Of a stretch of DNA of 64,000 nt, positions 8,587-16,039 are shown in pieces. The stretch comes from an uncultured Muribaculaceae bacterium (lineage in GTDB: Bacteria > Bacteroidota > Bacteroidia > Bacteroidales > Muribaculaceae): the NCBI GenBank assembly GCA_910586895.1, contig CAJUIW010000006.1:81576-145575 (forward strand). Reading direction: 5' to 3'. The notes beneath the pieces were generated by a model, which did no database searches, was not told where the DNA came from, and was given only the letters and a program-made list of their open reading frames with translations. Within the stretch, counting starts at the first letter, position 1. Every line of letters starts with the position of its first letter. The position numbers were made by a program, and so were the translations under genes.

Positions 8587-9582
8587 TCACCATTCTAATT
8601 CATGTGTGATCCTTTTCTTTCTTAACTTTTTATTGACTTTATTTCCAAGTGTAGGGTTCTGCTGAACGAATTTAAGGAAATCCATGCGAGAGGTAATAGT
8701 TGGATGATCAGAATACTCATCATAAAGTTGGTCATAGGTTGATCCTAAAATACGTAATCCATTTATGAATTCTTCACCAGAGCCGAGCAAATTCTCAATA
8801 AACCTGAACGCAATTAGGTCTGCTTCATATTCTTGCTCACGAGAGAAAGCGAATGTATGCTTGAGAGTCGAAACTTTAACCTCATTATCGAGATTAGCTA
8901 TAGCATCATAATAGGGCGTATTGTCATAATATTGGCCTGTCATACCTGCGGTATAAGCATTTGCTCCGGCAGCTAAACCATTAAGCCCCGCCGCAATACC
9001 AGCAAGAAGTTCATTTTTACGACGCTCCTTAGCCTCGGCATAAAAACTTCGAATATGATGAAGTAAAACTCCATGTGCATATTCGTGGGCTACATACCCC
9101 ATCAGCACTTCGTAGGTTACTCCTTTTTTAAGCATTAGTGCAGATGTCAGGCACATAGCGAAACCATTTTCAGTAAGTCTGGTATAAGCATTAACTTCAT
9201 CAGAGTGGATAACATGTAAAGAACATTCCAATGGAAGTTCATTAATACCCATATTAATGAGCATGGTATCGCAGAATCCTTGCATGTCTTCAATGACAGA
9301 CTCATCATATTGTGGATAAAACCGAGGTAGTTGAGCTGTTTTTTTCAAAGCTTCTTTTTCAGCACCTTTATTCTTTTTCATATCAATGCCAAATTTCAGT
9401 AATGATTCATTGCCGTCAAGAACAGCGTTCCAAAAAATTACAGGATTATTAGGTATGACTGATTTAGCCGAATCAGCAACGTCATATTTTTCTATAAGTT
9501 TTTTATATTCTTTGTCAAAACTACCGGCTTGTACTACAAATACGCAAAGAATAAATAATAAAACGAAGTGTAATTGTTTCAT
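8587..9582 (-). CDS. M48 family metallopeptidase, secreted
   Basis: This 331-residue protein has an N-terminal signal peptide (MKQLHFVLLFILCVFVVQA) and no obvious lipobox. The zinc motif HEYAH is at residues 166-170, inside VAHEYAHGVLLHH, and a third-ligand-like Glu follows in REQEYEADLIAFRF, as in Ste24/HtpX-type M48 peptidases. An alanine/glycine-rich hydrophobic stretch (LLAGIAAGLNGLAAGANA) follows the active site. Substrates are unknown; a periplasmic or envelope quality-control role is plausible. I chose ATG 9582, since the frame upstream only adds a TTG. Codon use is AT-rich, unlike the core genes. It is transcribed in the same direction as the DUF1016 gene upstream. Confidence 0.88.
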   Translation of the reverse strand: MKQLHFVLLFILCVFVVQAGSFDKEYKKLIEKYDVADSAKSVIPNNPVIFWNAVLDGNESLLKFGIDMKKNKGAEKEALKKTAQLPRFYPQYDESVIEDMQGFCDTMLINMGINELPLECSLHVIHSDEVNAYTRLTENGFAMCLTSALMLKKGVTYEVLMGYVAHEYAHGVLLHHIRSFYAEAKERRKNELLAGIAAGLNGLAAGANAYTAGMTGQYYDNTPYYDAIANLDNEVKVSTLKHTFAFSREQEYEADLIAFRFIENLLGSGEEFINGLRILGSTYDQLYDEYSDHPTITSRMDFLKFVQQNPTLGNKVNKKLRKKRITHELEW

Positions 9583-9607
9583 GGTTAATCTCAATAGTTA
9601 AGGTTGT

Positions 9608-9814
9608 TTATAAATTTCCACATTTCTCATATTCCACTATATAACGCCCAATCAGCCTGTTCCTGATCGTTGCAAATCGGTTAACTGCATTAACCACCGA
9701 AGTCTGCAATGCGGAATGAATGAGTGAAATCCTATTAAGGATTGCCTCAATTAGAGCGAGCAGAAGCATCGGTGATACTGCGAGGCAACGGAGTCTATGC
9801 TTGACAGATTTCAT
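9608..9814 (-). pseudogene. Truncated DUF1016 (YhcG-like) N-terminal fragment
   Basis: This 68-residue frame starts 5 bp after the stop of the intact DUF1016 gene. Its second half (about residues 27-63, with NAVNRFATIRNRLIGRYIVEYE) resembles the N-terminal helical DUF1016 domain, which usually reads NxALTxRNWLIGxYIVEYE. It then stops, with no room for a nuclease domain. The first 25 residues look unrelated. It is best read as a broken tandem paralogue of the neighbouring nuclease gene; a small functional N-domain protein cannot be excluded. Confidence 0.55.
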
Positions 9815-9819
9815 TGATA

Positions 9820-10869
9820 CTACTCCTTGGATATAGAGTTTTGGTGACTTCGGGCTATTTCAATAGAACGGGTCAGTTTGTCCGCGAACCATTTCTTTTC
9901 GGGAAGTTCGGTAAGATACTGAGCGACCTTGATATTGTCCTCGCCGAGCATCATCAGTTCGATATGTTCGGTGTTGCCCTCGGAGCAAAGGAGTAAACCG
10001 ATGGGCGTATTTTCGTGAGGTTGCTTTTCGTATCGTTCAAGATACTTGAGATAAAGCTCCATTTGACCTTTGTACTCGGGTTTGAACTTTCCGAGTTTAA
10101 GGTCAATAGCAATTAGCCTATTGAGTTTGCGATGATAAAACAGCAGGTCAATATAATAATCTGTGCCGTCTATGCTTATTCGCTTTTGGCGTTCCAAGAA
10201 AGCGAACCCGTTACCAAGTTCAAGAATAAACTGCTCTAATTGAGCAACTATCGCCACTTCAAGGTCTCTTTCGGAGTAGAATCCTCGCAAACCAAGAAAG
10301 TCCACAATGTATGAACTTTTTAGCATAACATCCGGATTAGCGGTTGGATTTGGAGCCTTGAGAGCAGCTACGATGTGATCTTCGGGCTTTGCCGCTACAA
10401 GGCTACGCTCATAATCCATAGCATCTTCGCGTCTGCGGAGTTCACGCAGACTCCAATGGTTGTGTGCCGACATTTGCTGATAATATAAACGCTTGGTGGC
10501 ATCTTCGATGGTAGCTAATTCGATGAAATGACTCCATGACAATGTTTGTGACAGTGTCGCAAACATTTCCGAATTGAAAGTATTTGCCACCTTAACCATG
10601 CGCGTTAGAGCCGAATAGGTATAGCCTCTGCCATATTCAGCGGTTAATCTTTGCGACAGTGTCGCAAGAATTGATTTACCGTAATTGTCATACGCTTTAT
10701 ATCCTATTTCACGCGAGATATGTTTGCCAATAGCATAGTTGAGCAAACATAATGCTGTATTAACCGTTACTGCAACCGAGGCGCGAGATTGGTCTATCAG
10801 ATTCTTTATAGAGGTGTAGAGGCTATTGACCTCATCGCCTATATTATCGTGAGAGAGTCTTGTTTCCAC
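9820..10869 (-). CDS. DUF1016 / YhcG-family PD-(D/E)XK nuclease domain protein
   Basis: The 349-residue protein has an N-terminal DUF1016_N helical domain (about 10-170; LLNYAIGKHISREIGYKAYD) and a C-terminal nuclease domain of the PD-(D/E)XK superfamily (about 195-340). The nuclease core is YYIDLLFYHRKLNRLIAIDLK, where Asp and DLK supply the metal-site residues. The family is typically found with type I restriction genes or in mobile elements, and its role is not well defined. No hsd genes are present here. The start is GTG at 10869; an in-frame TAA lies 15 bp upstream, so a longer start is impossible. TAATTTTG lies 25 bp upstream. Confidence 0.9.
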   Translation of the reverse strand: METRLSHDNIGDEVNSLYTSIKNLIDQSRASVAVTVNTALCLLNYAIGKHISREIGYKAYDNYGKSILATLSQRLTAEYGRGYTYSALTRMVKVANTFNSEMFATLSQTLSWSHFIELATIEDATKRLYYQQMSAHNHWSLRELRRREDAMDYERSLVAAKPEDHIVAALKAPNPTANPDVMLKSSYIVDFLGLRGFYSERDLEVAIVAQLEQFILELGNGFAFLERQKRISIDGTDYYIDLLFYHRKLNRLIAIDLKLGKFKPEYKGQMELYLKYLERYEKQPHENTPIGLLLCSEGNTEHIELMMLGEDNIKVAQYLTELPEKKWFADKLTRSIEIARSHQNSISKE

Positions 10870-10893
10870 GAGAAATTTCTTTTATTACGATTG

Positions 10894-10901
10894 CAAAATT
10901 A
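10894..10901 (-). promoter_or_regulatory. -7 box for the DUF1016 gene
   Basis: On the minus strand this reads TAATTTTG, a perfect TAnnTTTG box, about 25 bp upstream of the GTG start. I see no TTTG -33 box. Confidence 0.5.
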
Positions 10902-11125
10902 GCGAAAACCTTTGAGATTTATACTATAATACTACACTCATAGACAGCAAGAAAGAATCGTGGTATGGGAATTTTTCGTGTCGGGCCTATCGGCTTGCCA
11001 CTTTCTCAGAAAGAGTCCTCGTCCTGCTTCGTAGCCACAACCTTGCGCTACAAAATTCACGTAGGCGAGTGGCTGCAACAGCTCGCGCACTGAAATCATA
11101 GTAGCCCAGGTGACCTGCCCGCATA

Positions 11126-11213
11126 CTTGGCTTCACTTTGTGCAGCCAAATGCGCAGCAAAATGTACAAATATTTTACACTTTTTGCGAGGCAGTTTTAC
11201 ACCTGTTTTACAC
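11126..11213 (+). repeat. Direct repeat copy 2 (11126-11168) with TTTTACAC iterons
   Basis: 11126-11168 matches 8168-8210 at 36 of 43 positions in the same orientation. It is followed by TTTTACAC at 11173, 11195 and 11206, where copy 1 is followed by GTGTACA motifs. No recombinase gene follows this copy. The rest of the 431-bp gap (10870-11300) holds the DUF1016 -7 box and the -7 box of the next gene. A 42-codon open frame at 10965-11093 shows no recognisable similarity. Confidence 0.65.
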
Positions 11214-11269
11214 CAAAAATTAATATCTGTTTAAGATAATATGATTGCTTTAGGATTGTATAAAATACT

Positions 11270-11277
11270 TATCTTTG
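11270..11277 (+). promoter_or_regulatory. -7 box of the ExbD-like membrane protein gene
   Basis: TATCTTTG fits TAnnTTTG and lies 24 bp before ATG 11301. Its position makes the ATG at 11301 the likely start, because the longer frame from 11241 would begin upstream of the promoter. Confidence 0.6.
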
Positions 11278-11300
11278 CAGATATAGTAATAATCTACACA

Positions 11301-11984
11301 ATGTGCAATATGGAATATCCACCTCTACCCCCTGTAAGAAAACCGTCATCTGTTATGTCATGGCTTGGTTTTGGAATATCATTAGCTTTGCTATGCGTAA
11401 TATGGATTGTCAACATTGTAGTATTTTCACATATTGAAGAAAGTGACTCAGACATGTTTTCATTGTATATGTTCCTCTTCCTTGTTGGACCTTTTCTTGG
11501 GTTGCTTGGATTTATTTTCTCTATAGTAGGACTTGTACAAGCCTCACGTAATTTCACACCTAAATGGATGGGGGTATGTGGAATTATATTCTGTTGTCTA
11601 AGTGTTGTAAGTTTTTTTGTCCCCATGATTACAGCCGAAGTAATAGAGAGTAGAGCAATTGATGTAGATATTCCTGAATCTGTTCTTACTGAAGATGGAG
11701 CAGTCGTCAAGGATGATGTTATTTTGAAAATCACTCGCTATGGTGATATTAAATGTTACGATAACCGAAGCGGCAAAGACTCTGCTCCCGTCACCTTAAG
11801 TGCATATAGCGGCCTTAAGCACGAATTATCTACCTGGATGCAAATGAAAGGGATTGATGGAGCGACAGCTACAATAGTCATTGTTTCAGGACCTGACACA
11901 GATTATTCCAATGTAGTCCGAGTTATAGATACTCTTAAGGAAATGAACATAAAGAAGTTCAGGACGAAAACCTATTCAAAATAA
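11301..11984 (+). CDS. Membrane protein with ExbD-like C-terminal domain
   Basis: The 227-residue protein (MCNMEYPPLPP...) has a proline-rich cytoplasmic start, then three hydrophobic helices (about 21-42, 52-79 and 92-113) arranged like DUF4190-type small membrane proteins. The C-terminal half (about 125-227) reads like an ExbD/TolR periplasmic domain: a strand with ILKITRYGDIKCYDN, a helix with LKHELSTWM, then TATIVIVSGPDTDYSNVVRV and IDTLKEMNIKKF. Normal ExbD has one N-terminal anchor, so this topology is unusual. No ExbB/TolQ partner is nearby. It is followed by a tiny membrane protein gene and a Sel1 lipoprotein gene on the same strand. Function is unknown; the ExbD resemblance is by eye. 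Confidence 0.75.
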   Translation: MCNMEYPPLPPVRKPSSVMSWLGFGISLALLCVIWIVNIVVFSHIEESDSDMFSLYMFLFLVGPFLGLLGFIFSIVGLVQASRNFTPKWMGVCGIIFCCLSVVSFFVPMITAEVIESRAIDVDIPESVLTEDGAVVKDDVILKITRYGDIKCYDNRSGKDSAPVTLSAYSGLKHELSTWMQMKGIDGATATIVIVSGPDTDYSNVVRVIDTLKEMNIKKFRTKTYSK

Positions 11985-12009
11985 TCCGTGCTAACGCTGT
12001 CCGTTATAT

Positions 12010-12159
12010 ATGACCTACGAAAGCTTTGTGGCATATAGTTGTATCGCGATAATTATTATAGCGACTATAGCTTTTTTCAGGTGGATAGATAAAGGGAACA
12101 GGGATGCAAAGAAACGCCGCGCTGAATTTGAAAAACGCCGTAATGTTCGTGACAAGTGA
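12010..12159 (+). CDS. Small single-pass membrane protein (49 residues)
   Basis: ATG 12010 to TGA 12157-12159. A hydrophobic segment (YSCIAIIIIATIAFFRW, about residues 9-25) is followed by a strongly basic, charged tail (DKGNRDAKKRRAEFEKRRN). It begins 25 bp after the ExbD-like gene on the same strand. Basic residues after the helix suggest N-out/C-in topology. There is no recognisable family. Being short and between two same-strand envelope genes, it is plausible but not certain. Confidence 0.55.
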   Translation: MTYESFVAYSCIAIIIIATIAFFRWIDKGNRDAKKRRAEFEKRRNVRDK

Positions 12160-12249
12160 TACGCCGCAGTATATTACCATCATGCCGCTATATATTAGCA
12201 ATTGGCTTTTGTTGAATAAAAAATTAAAATTACAACGATACAAATAATC

Positions 12250-13269
12250 ATGAAAAAGATCCTTTTCTTAGCTTTAACTCTAATTGCTCCTTCAGTTGCT
12301 CTTATTTCTTGCATTGGTTCCTCCAATCCAGTTCAAGATATGGCTGACAAATATCACTCAGAAGAGATTTCTACTGATAGCATGTTGAAATTTGTTTCAG
12401 ATTCGGTAAATATTGAGGCCGTTCTTGAATGGGCTAATAAGAATATCGAAAAAGATGATTTAGCGGCCTATATACTTGGACGTAATTATAAATTTGGATT
12501 CGGTGTTGAACGAAATCCATTAAAATCGATATTCTATTATCGTAAGGCAGTTGAAAATGGAAATATCAACGCAATGCTTGGATTAGGTCAATTATATGCC
12601 AGTTATCCTGGTCATGAGAATTTGGATTCGGCAAAAATATTATTTACCAAGGCTGCTGAAAAAGGAGATGGAAGTGGATATTATTGGCTATCTCAATTAC
12701 TTGTAACGGAGAGCATGAATAATGGTTCTCCATTAGACACTACTGCAGTTATGTCTTTAGTTGAAAAGGGCATGAAACTCAATGATCCAATGTGTATGGG
12801 TGTAGTTGCGTCATCTTATTATACTGGACTGGGGGCTATACAAAATAAGAAAAAGGCTTTTGAAATTCTAAGTCTTGCACCAGAAGACAAACTCGTACCA
12901 CAATCATTGAATATCCTTGGAGAAATGTATGAACTCGGAGAGGTTGTACCGCAAAATTTTAATTCTGCGTTCCACTATTATAAAAAATCCGCAAATATGG
13001 GTGATACATTTGCACAATGCAAACTCGGGAATTTTTATGCTGCGGGACAAGGGATTGAAAAGAATGATTCTCTTGCATTTTTAGAATATCAAAAGGCTGC
13101 TAATGCTGGAAATTCATGGGCTATGCGATGTGTTGGTTATAGTTACTTGACTGGAACAGGCATTAAAGAAGATCGATACTCCGGTAATCAGTGGTTGTCA
13201 AATGCAGCAAAACACGGTGATGATATTGCCATTGATTATTGCAAACGTAATAATATCGAATACAAATAA
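12250..13269 (+). CDS. Sel1-repeat lipoprotein
   Basis: The 339-residue protein starts with a lipoprotein signal peptide (MKKILFLALTLIAPSVALIS, then lipobox Cys21). The rest is Sel1-like alpha-alpha repeats: YILGRNYKFGFGVERNPLKS, AMLGLGQLYASYPG, MGVVASSYYTGLGAIQNKKK, NILGEMYELGEVVPQNFNSA, CKLGNFYAAGQGIEKNDSLA and MRCVGYSYLTGTGIKEDR. Such repeats form a solenoid for protein-protein contacts. The gene is AT-rich, follows the ExbD-like and small membrane genes by 90 bp, and may work with them in the envelope (inference). No enzymatic domain is seen. Confidence 0.85.
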   Translation: MKKILFLALTLIAPSVALISCIGSSNPVQDMADKYHSEEISTDSMLKFVSDSVNIEAVLEWANKNIEKDDLAAYILGRNYKFGFGVERNPLKSIFYYRKAVENGNINAMLGLGQLYASYPGHENLDSAKILFTKAAEKGDGSGYYWLSQLLVTESMNNGSPLDTTAVMSLVEKGMKLNDPMCMGVVASSYYTGLGAIQNKKKAFEILSLAPEDKLVPQSLNILGEMYELGEVVPQNFNSAFHYYKKSANMGDTFAQCKLGNFYAAGQGIEKNDSLAFLEYQKAANAGNSWAMRCVGYSYLTGTGIKEDRYSGNQWLSNAAKHGDDIAIDYCKRNNIEYK

Positions 13270-13320
13270 ACCCATCCTAGAAGCTGCACCAATGAAAGAA
13301 GGTGGACAAGATCGGGGCTG

Positions 13321-13470
13321 ATGTTGAGTGGAGCTTTATTCCTATCTTACAATCGTACTCGAATAAATTACAACAGTCGCACGGAAACTTACCGCACAGT
13401 ACTGCCGCGCTATTTTATGCTGCATGTGCAGTGGCGCTTCAGCCATACGCCACGTGCACGGCATAAATGA
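13321..13470 (+). pseudogene. C-terminal remnant of an outer-membrane beta-barrel protein
   Basis: An open stretch ending at TGA 13468-13470 reads GALFLSYNRTRINYNSRTET followed by YRTVLPRYFMLHVQWRFSH. The alternating aromatic pattern and final strand look like the end of a TonB-dependent-receptor-type barrel. It has no possible upstream barrel: in the same frame only 17 codons separate it from the stop of the Sel1 gene. It is probably the tail of a gene lost at the island edge. It fills most of the 203-bp gap between the Sel1 gene and the sigma-factor operon. Confidence 0.45.
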
Positions 13471-13472
13471 TT

Positions 13473-13877
13473 TCAGCTACGTGGCAGGCGGGCCATGGCT
13501 ATCTCATAGACATTCAGGGAGGTGATCACTGACACTCCGGCAAGCAGAATGTACCCCAGGACGTGCGGCACCTCGTCCAGTGATACGCCATCGTATAAAG
13601 GCAGTGAGATATCGATATCAGCCATCCATGCACTTATCAGCGGGAATGCCAAGGTGCAAACAACTCCAACTATGAATCCGGCAAGCGCGGCTATGGCTAT
13701 GGCCATACGGCTGCGCTTACGCATAGAACGGTGATACTGCTTTGCCAGTTCTACGGCATCCATTTTCTGCTGCAGACGGTCAAGAAACATGAAATCCGAA
13801 GATAGCTCGGGGTCAAATCCTTTGAACAGGTCTTTAATTTTATCGTCATCCATAGATAATACGTCTTTTCTTTTCAT
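13473..13877 (-). CDS. Two-helix membrane protein downstream of an ECF sigma factor (possible anti-sigma)
   Basis: The 134-residue protein has a cytoplasmic N-terminus (DDDKIKDLFKGFDPELSSDF), a basic stop (HRSMRKRSR), and two membrane helices (about 57-81 and 105-127). Its ATG directly follows the TAA of the sigma gene, so translation is probably coupled. Position and topology suggest an anti-sigma or sigma-anchoring role, but no zinc-binding ZAS motif is visible. An internal ATG at residue 9 is an alternative start. Confidence 0.75.
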   Translation of the reverse strand: MKRKDVLSMDDDKIKDLFKGFDPELSSDFMFLDRLQQKMDAVELAKQYHRSMRKRSRMAIAIAALAGFIVGVVCTLAFPLISAWMADIDISLPLYDGVSLDEVPHVLGYILLAGVSVITSLNVYEIAMARLPRS

Positions 13878-14357
13878 TTACTGAGGTGATAACATTCCGC
13901 GCAGATGATTCCGCCCGCGAAACAGATGTTGCTTCACGGCATCCTGCGTCAGCTCCTGAATAGCTGCGATTTCCTTAATCGAGTAGCCTTCCATATAGAA
14001 GAGCAACACCGACATGCGCTCCTTATCCGGCAGACGGTTGAGAGCGCCATATAGAGCCTGATAGCGGAAAGATGCGTCCGTGGCGTCACCCGAGGTCATA
14101 TCACGCACCTCTTCATAACCGGCGAATTGCTTTTCGGAACGCTTATGATTGATGAACGTAGTGTAGCCTATCCGGAATATCCATGACTTAAACTTCTCAG
14201 GCTCCCGCATGCTCTCACATGACAGGAATGCCTTTATATATGCTTCCTGAGCTATATCGTCGGCAAGTCCGGTATCACCGCAGCAGAGGGCCACAAGAAA
14301 GCGCCTGAACGCCCTCTGCGTACCCTCTACGTATGAAGTGAACTGCTCCCGTGTCAT
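13878..14357 (-). CDS. ECF-type RNA polymerase sigma factor
   Basis: The 159-residue protein has sigma region 2 (ADDIAQEAYIKAFLSCESM, EKFKSWIFRIGYTTFINHKR) and region 4 with a helix-turn-helix (LPDKERMSVLLFYMEGYSIK, EIAAIQELTQDAVKQHLFRG). It redirects RNA polymerase to a small regulon. It sits second in a three-gene unit between two membrane proteins, 4 bp after the first and abutting the third, a layout common for Bacteroidetes sigma/anti-sigma sets. The signal is unknown. Confidence 0.92.
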   Translation of the reverse strand: MTREQFTSYVEGTQRAFRRFLVALCCGDTGLADDIAQEAYIKAFLSCESMREPEKFKSWIFRIGYTTFINHKRSEKQFAGYEEVRDMTSGDATDASFRYQALYGALNRLPDKERMSVLLFYMEGYSIKEIAAIQELTQDAVKQHLFRGRNHLRGMLSPQ

Positions 14358-14361
14358 CGGC

Positions 14362-14775
14362 TTATTTCCCTTCAGTATTCTTCAGCTGCTTGCGGGTCAC
14401 TAAGTAGACTATAAGATAGCTTATGCCTACAGCTATAGATGCGCTACCAAATACAAACGGTACTGACACCGGATCTGAGTTAAATGGAGTTCCGTTAATA
14501 AGATTGAACAGTCCTACGATAATAAGTCCGAGTCCTACCAGAGAGAAGATACATCCACGCAACAGACGGAGGCTGAGAACCTCATGAGGCGTATTATTCG
14601 TCTTTTTCAACGACTCGACAAGCTTATCGGCGTCAACATTGTTGTTTGCCTCGATAGCCTTGATTATTATCTGGGTGCGCTTGTTGTCACCATTCATTTT
14701 AGTCAGTGCCACTATGAGAACTATTGCTATAGGCAGCACCATACAGACTGCGATGGGTACTAATACATTTGACAT
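14362..14775 (-). CDS. Small membrane protein of sigma-factor operon (DUF6249-like)
   Basis: The 137-residue protein begins MSNVLVPIAVCMVLPIAIVL, a first membrane helix, followed by a cytoplasmic charged region (residues about 30-67, with ADKLVESLKKTNNTP) and two further helices (about 75-92 and 104-125). I choose ATG 14775 because the longer frame to 14850 adds a non-hydrophobic, unlikely leader. It is the first gene of the sigma operon. The DUF6249 resemblance is a recognition-level guess. Confidence 0.7.
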   Translation of the reverse strand: MSNVLVPIAVCMVLPIAIVLIVALTKMNGDNKRTQIIIKAIEANNNVDADKLVESLKKTNNTPHEVLSLRLLRGCIFSLVGLGLIIVGLFNLINGTPFNSDPVSVPFVFGSASIAVGISYLIVYLVTRKQLKNTEGK

Positions 14776-14913
14776 TTTAGATTCGTTTTTATTATGATTA
14801 ATTATTTCCTTTTTGAGACATCTCGTATATATGACACACCCCGTTTGCAAAAGGTGACATCCCTATCAAAAAATTTTGCCACAAATTTAGCCATTCTTTT
14901 CATTGAAATAACG

Positions 14914-14921
14914 TAAATTTG
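14914..14921 (+). promoter_or_regulatory. -7 box of the nitroreductase gene
   Basis: TAAATTTG fits TAnnTTTG and lies 25 bp before the ATG at 14947. Confidence 0.55.
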
Positions 14922-14946
14922 TGAAAATAATAGCATTACCCCAATT

Positions 14947-15534
14947 ATGAATTATCAGGAATTAAATTCATTTGAGCATCTGCTTCTGGCCGACCGGTCG
15001 GTACGCAGATTCAAATCAGATATTGAGATAACACGTGAACTGCTCGAACGTCTTGTAGGGCTGACGCGCTACTGCGCCTCGGGACGCAATCTGCAGCCGT
15101 TGCGGTACAGGATTGTCGACTGTCCGAAAGAGAAAGACGCTATATTCCCGCTTCTAAAGTGGGCCGGATATTATACGGAATGGGACGGTCCGGAGCTGTC
15201 ACAGCGCCCTGCCGCCTATCTCATACAGTGCCTTGACACTGACCTTACAGAGAGCTGTCTATGCGATGACGGACTGAACCTGCAGGCCATCACTCTCGGA
15301 GCCACCGCCCTCGGACTTGGAGCCTGCATAATAAAAGCATTCAACGCTCCGGCGCTGGCGGAGGTCCTCGACCTACCCGAACAGTTGAAACCACTATATG
15401 TACTGGCCTTAGGCGTGCCTGCCGAGGAAACGAAGATAGTGCCCATGACGGATGGCGATTACAAGTATTTCCGCGATGAAGCCGATGCTCAGTGCGTGCC
15501 GAAGCGCAGCCTTGAAGAACTGATTATTAAATAA
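14947..15534 (+). CDS. Nitroreductase family FMN oxidoreductase
   Basis: The 195-residue protein shows the nitroreductase fold: RSVRRFKSD near the N-terminus (FMN phosphate contact), ASGRNLQPLRYRIV, and LGATALGLGACIIKAF for the second flavin segment. Enzymes of this family reduce nitro compounds, quinones or flavins with NAD(P)H; the physiological substrate cannot be read from sequence. It is the first gene of a same-strand run with the AlaX-like and YjbQ genes. It is cytoplasmic. Confidence 0.9.
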   Translation: MNYQELNSFEHLLLADRSVRRFKSDIEITRELLERLVGLTRYCASGRNLQPLRYRIVDCPKEKDAIFPLLKWAGYYTEWDGPELSQRPAAYLIQCLDTDLTESCLCDDGLNLQAITLGATALGLGACIIKAFNAPALAEVLDLPEQLKPLYVLALGVPAEETKIVPMTDGDYKYFRDEADAQCVPKRSLEELIIK

Positions 15535-15553
15535 ATGACCACACTCACCACAT

Positions 15554-16024
15554 ATGGAAAAACCGGAACTTAACGAACACAACAAACAGGAATATCCGCC
15601 CATGCACTCGGCCGAACACCTGCTTAACGGAGAGATGGCCCGCCGGTTCGGCTGCGGACGTGCATTCAGCGCCCATATCGAACGCAAGAAATCAAAGCTC
15701 GACTATCACCTCCCCTCACCGCTCACAGCTGAAGAACTGAAATCGCTGGAAGAGTATATAAACAGCGCTATTGATGCCGATGCAGAAGTGACGGAGGAAT
15801 ATATCTCCCAGCAGGAAGCCATGACACGCTTCGACATGAGCCGTCTTCCGGACAACGCTACCGATACAGTGCGCGTGGTACACATAGGCGATTACGACCA
15901 GTGCCTCTGCGCAGGGCTGCATGTGAACCGCACCTCTGAGATAGGACGGTTCCGCATATCCAGTTCACGCTATCAGGATGGCGTGCAGCGCATAGTGTTC
16001 AAACTTGACGAGCCAAAAATATAA
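15554..16024 (+). CDS. AlaX-like aminoacyl-tRNA editing domain protein
   Basis: The 156-residue protein matches the free-standing editing domain related to alanyl/threonyl-tRNA synthetases. The zinc site HxxxH is in MHSAEHLLN (His18 and His22) and the second half CxxxH is in CLCAGLHV. These enzymes deacylate mischarged tRNA (for AlaX, Ser- or Gly-tRNAAla). It is shorter than full AlaX-M proteins and lacks an N-terminal extension, so the tRNA target is uncertain. It starts 19 bp after the nitroreductase gene and is probably co-transcribed with it. Confidence 0.82.
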   Translation: MEKPELNEHNKQEYPPMHSAEHLLNGEMARRFGCGRAFSAHIERKKSKLDYHLPSPLTAEELKSLEEYINSAIDADAEVTEEYISQQEAMTRFDMSRLPDNATDTVRVVHIGDYDQCLCAGLHVNRTSEIGRFRISSSRYQDGVQRIVFKLDEPKI

Positions 16025-16039
16025 TAGCTACCTTACTCT

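Noticed and set aside
10965..11093. 42-codon plus-strand open frame before the second direct repeat
   Set aside because: No similarity or promoter is evident and the composition is not protein-like enough; left as non-coding island DNA.
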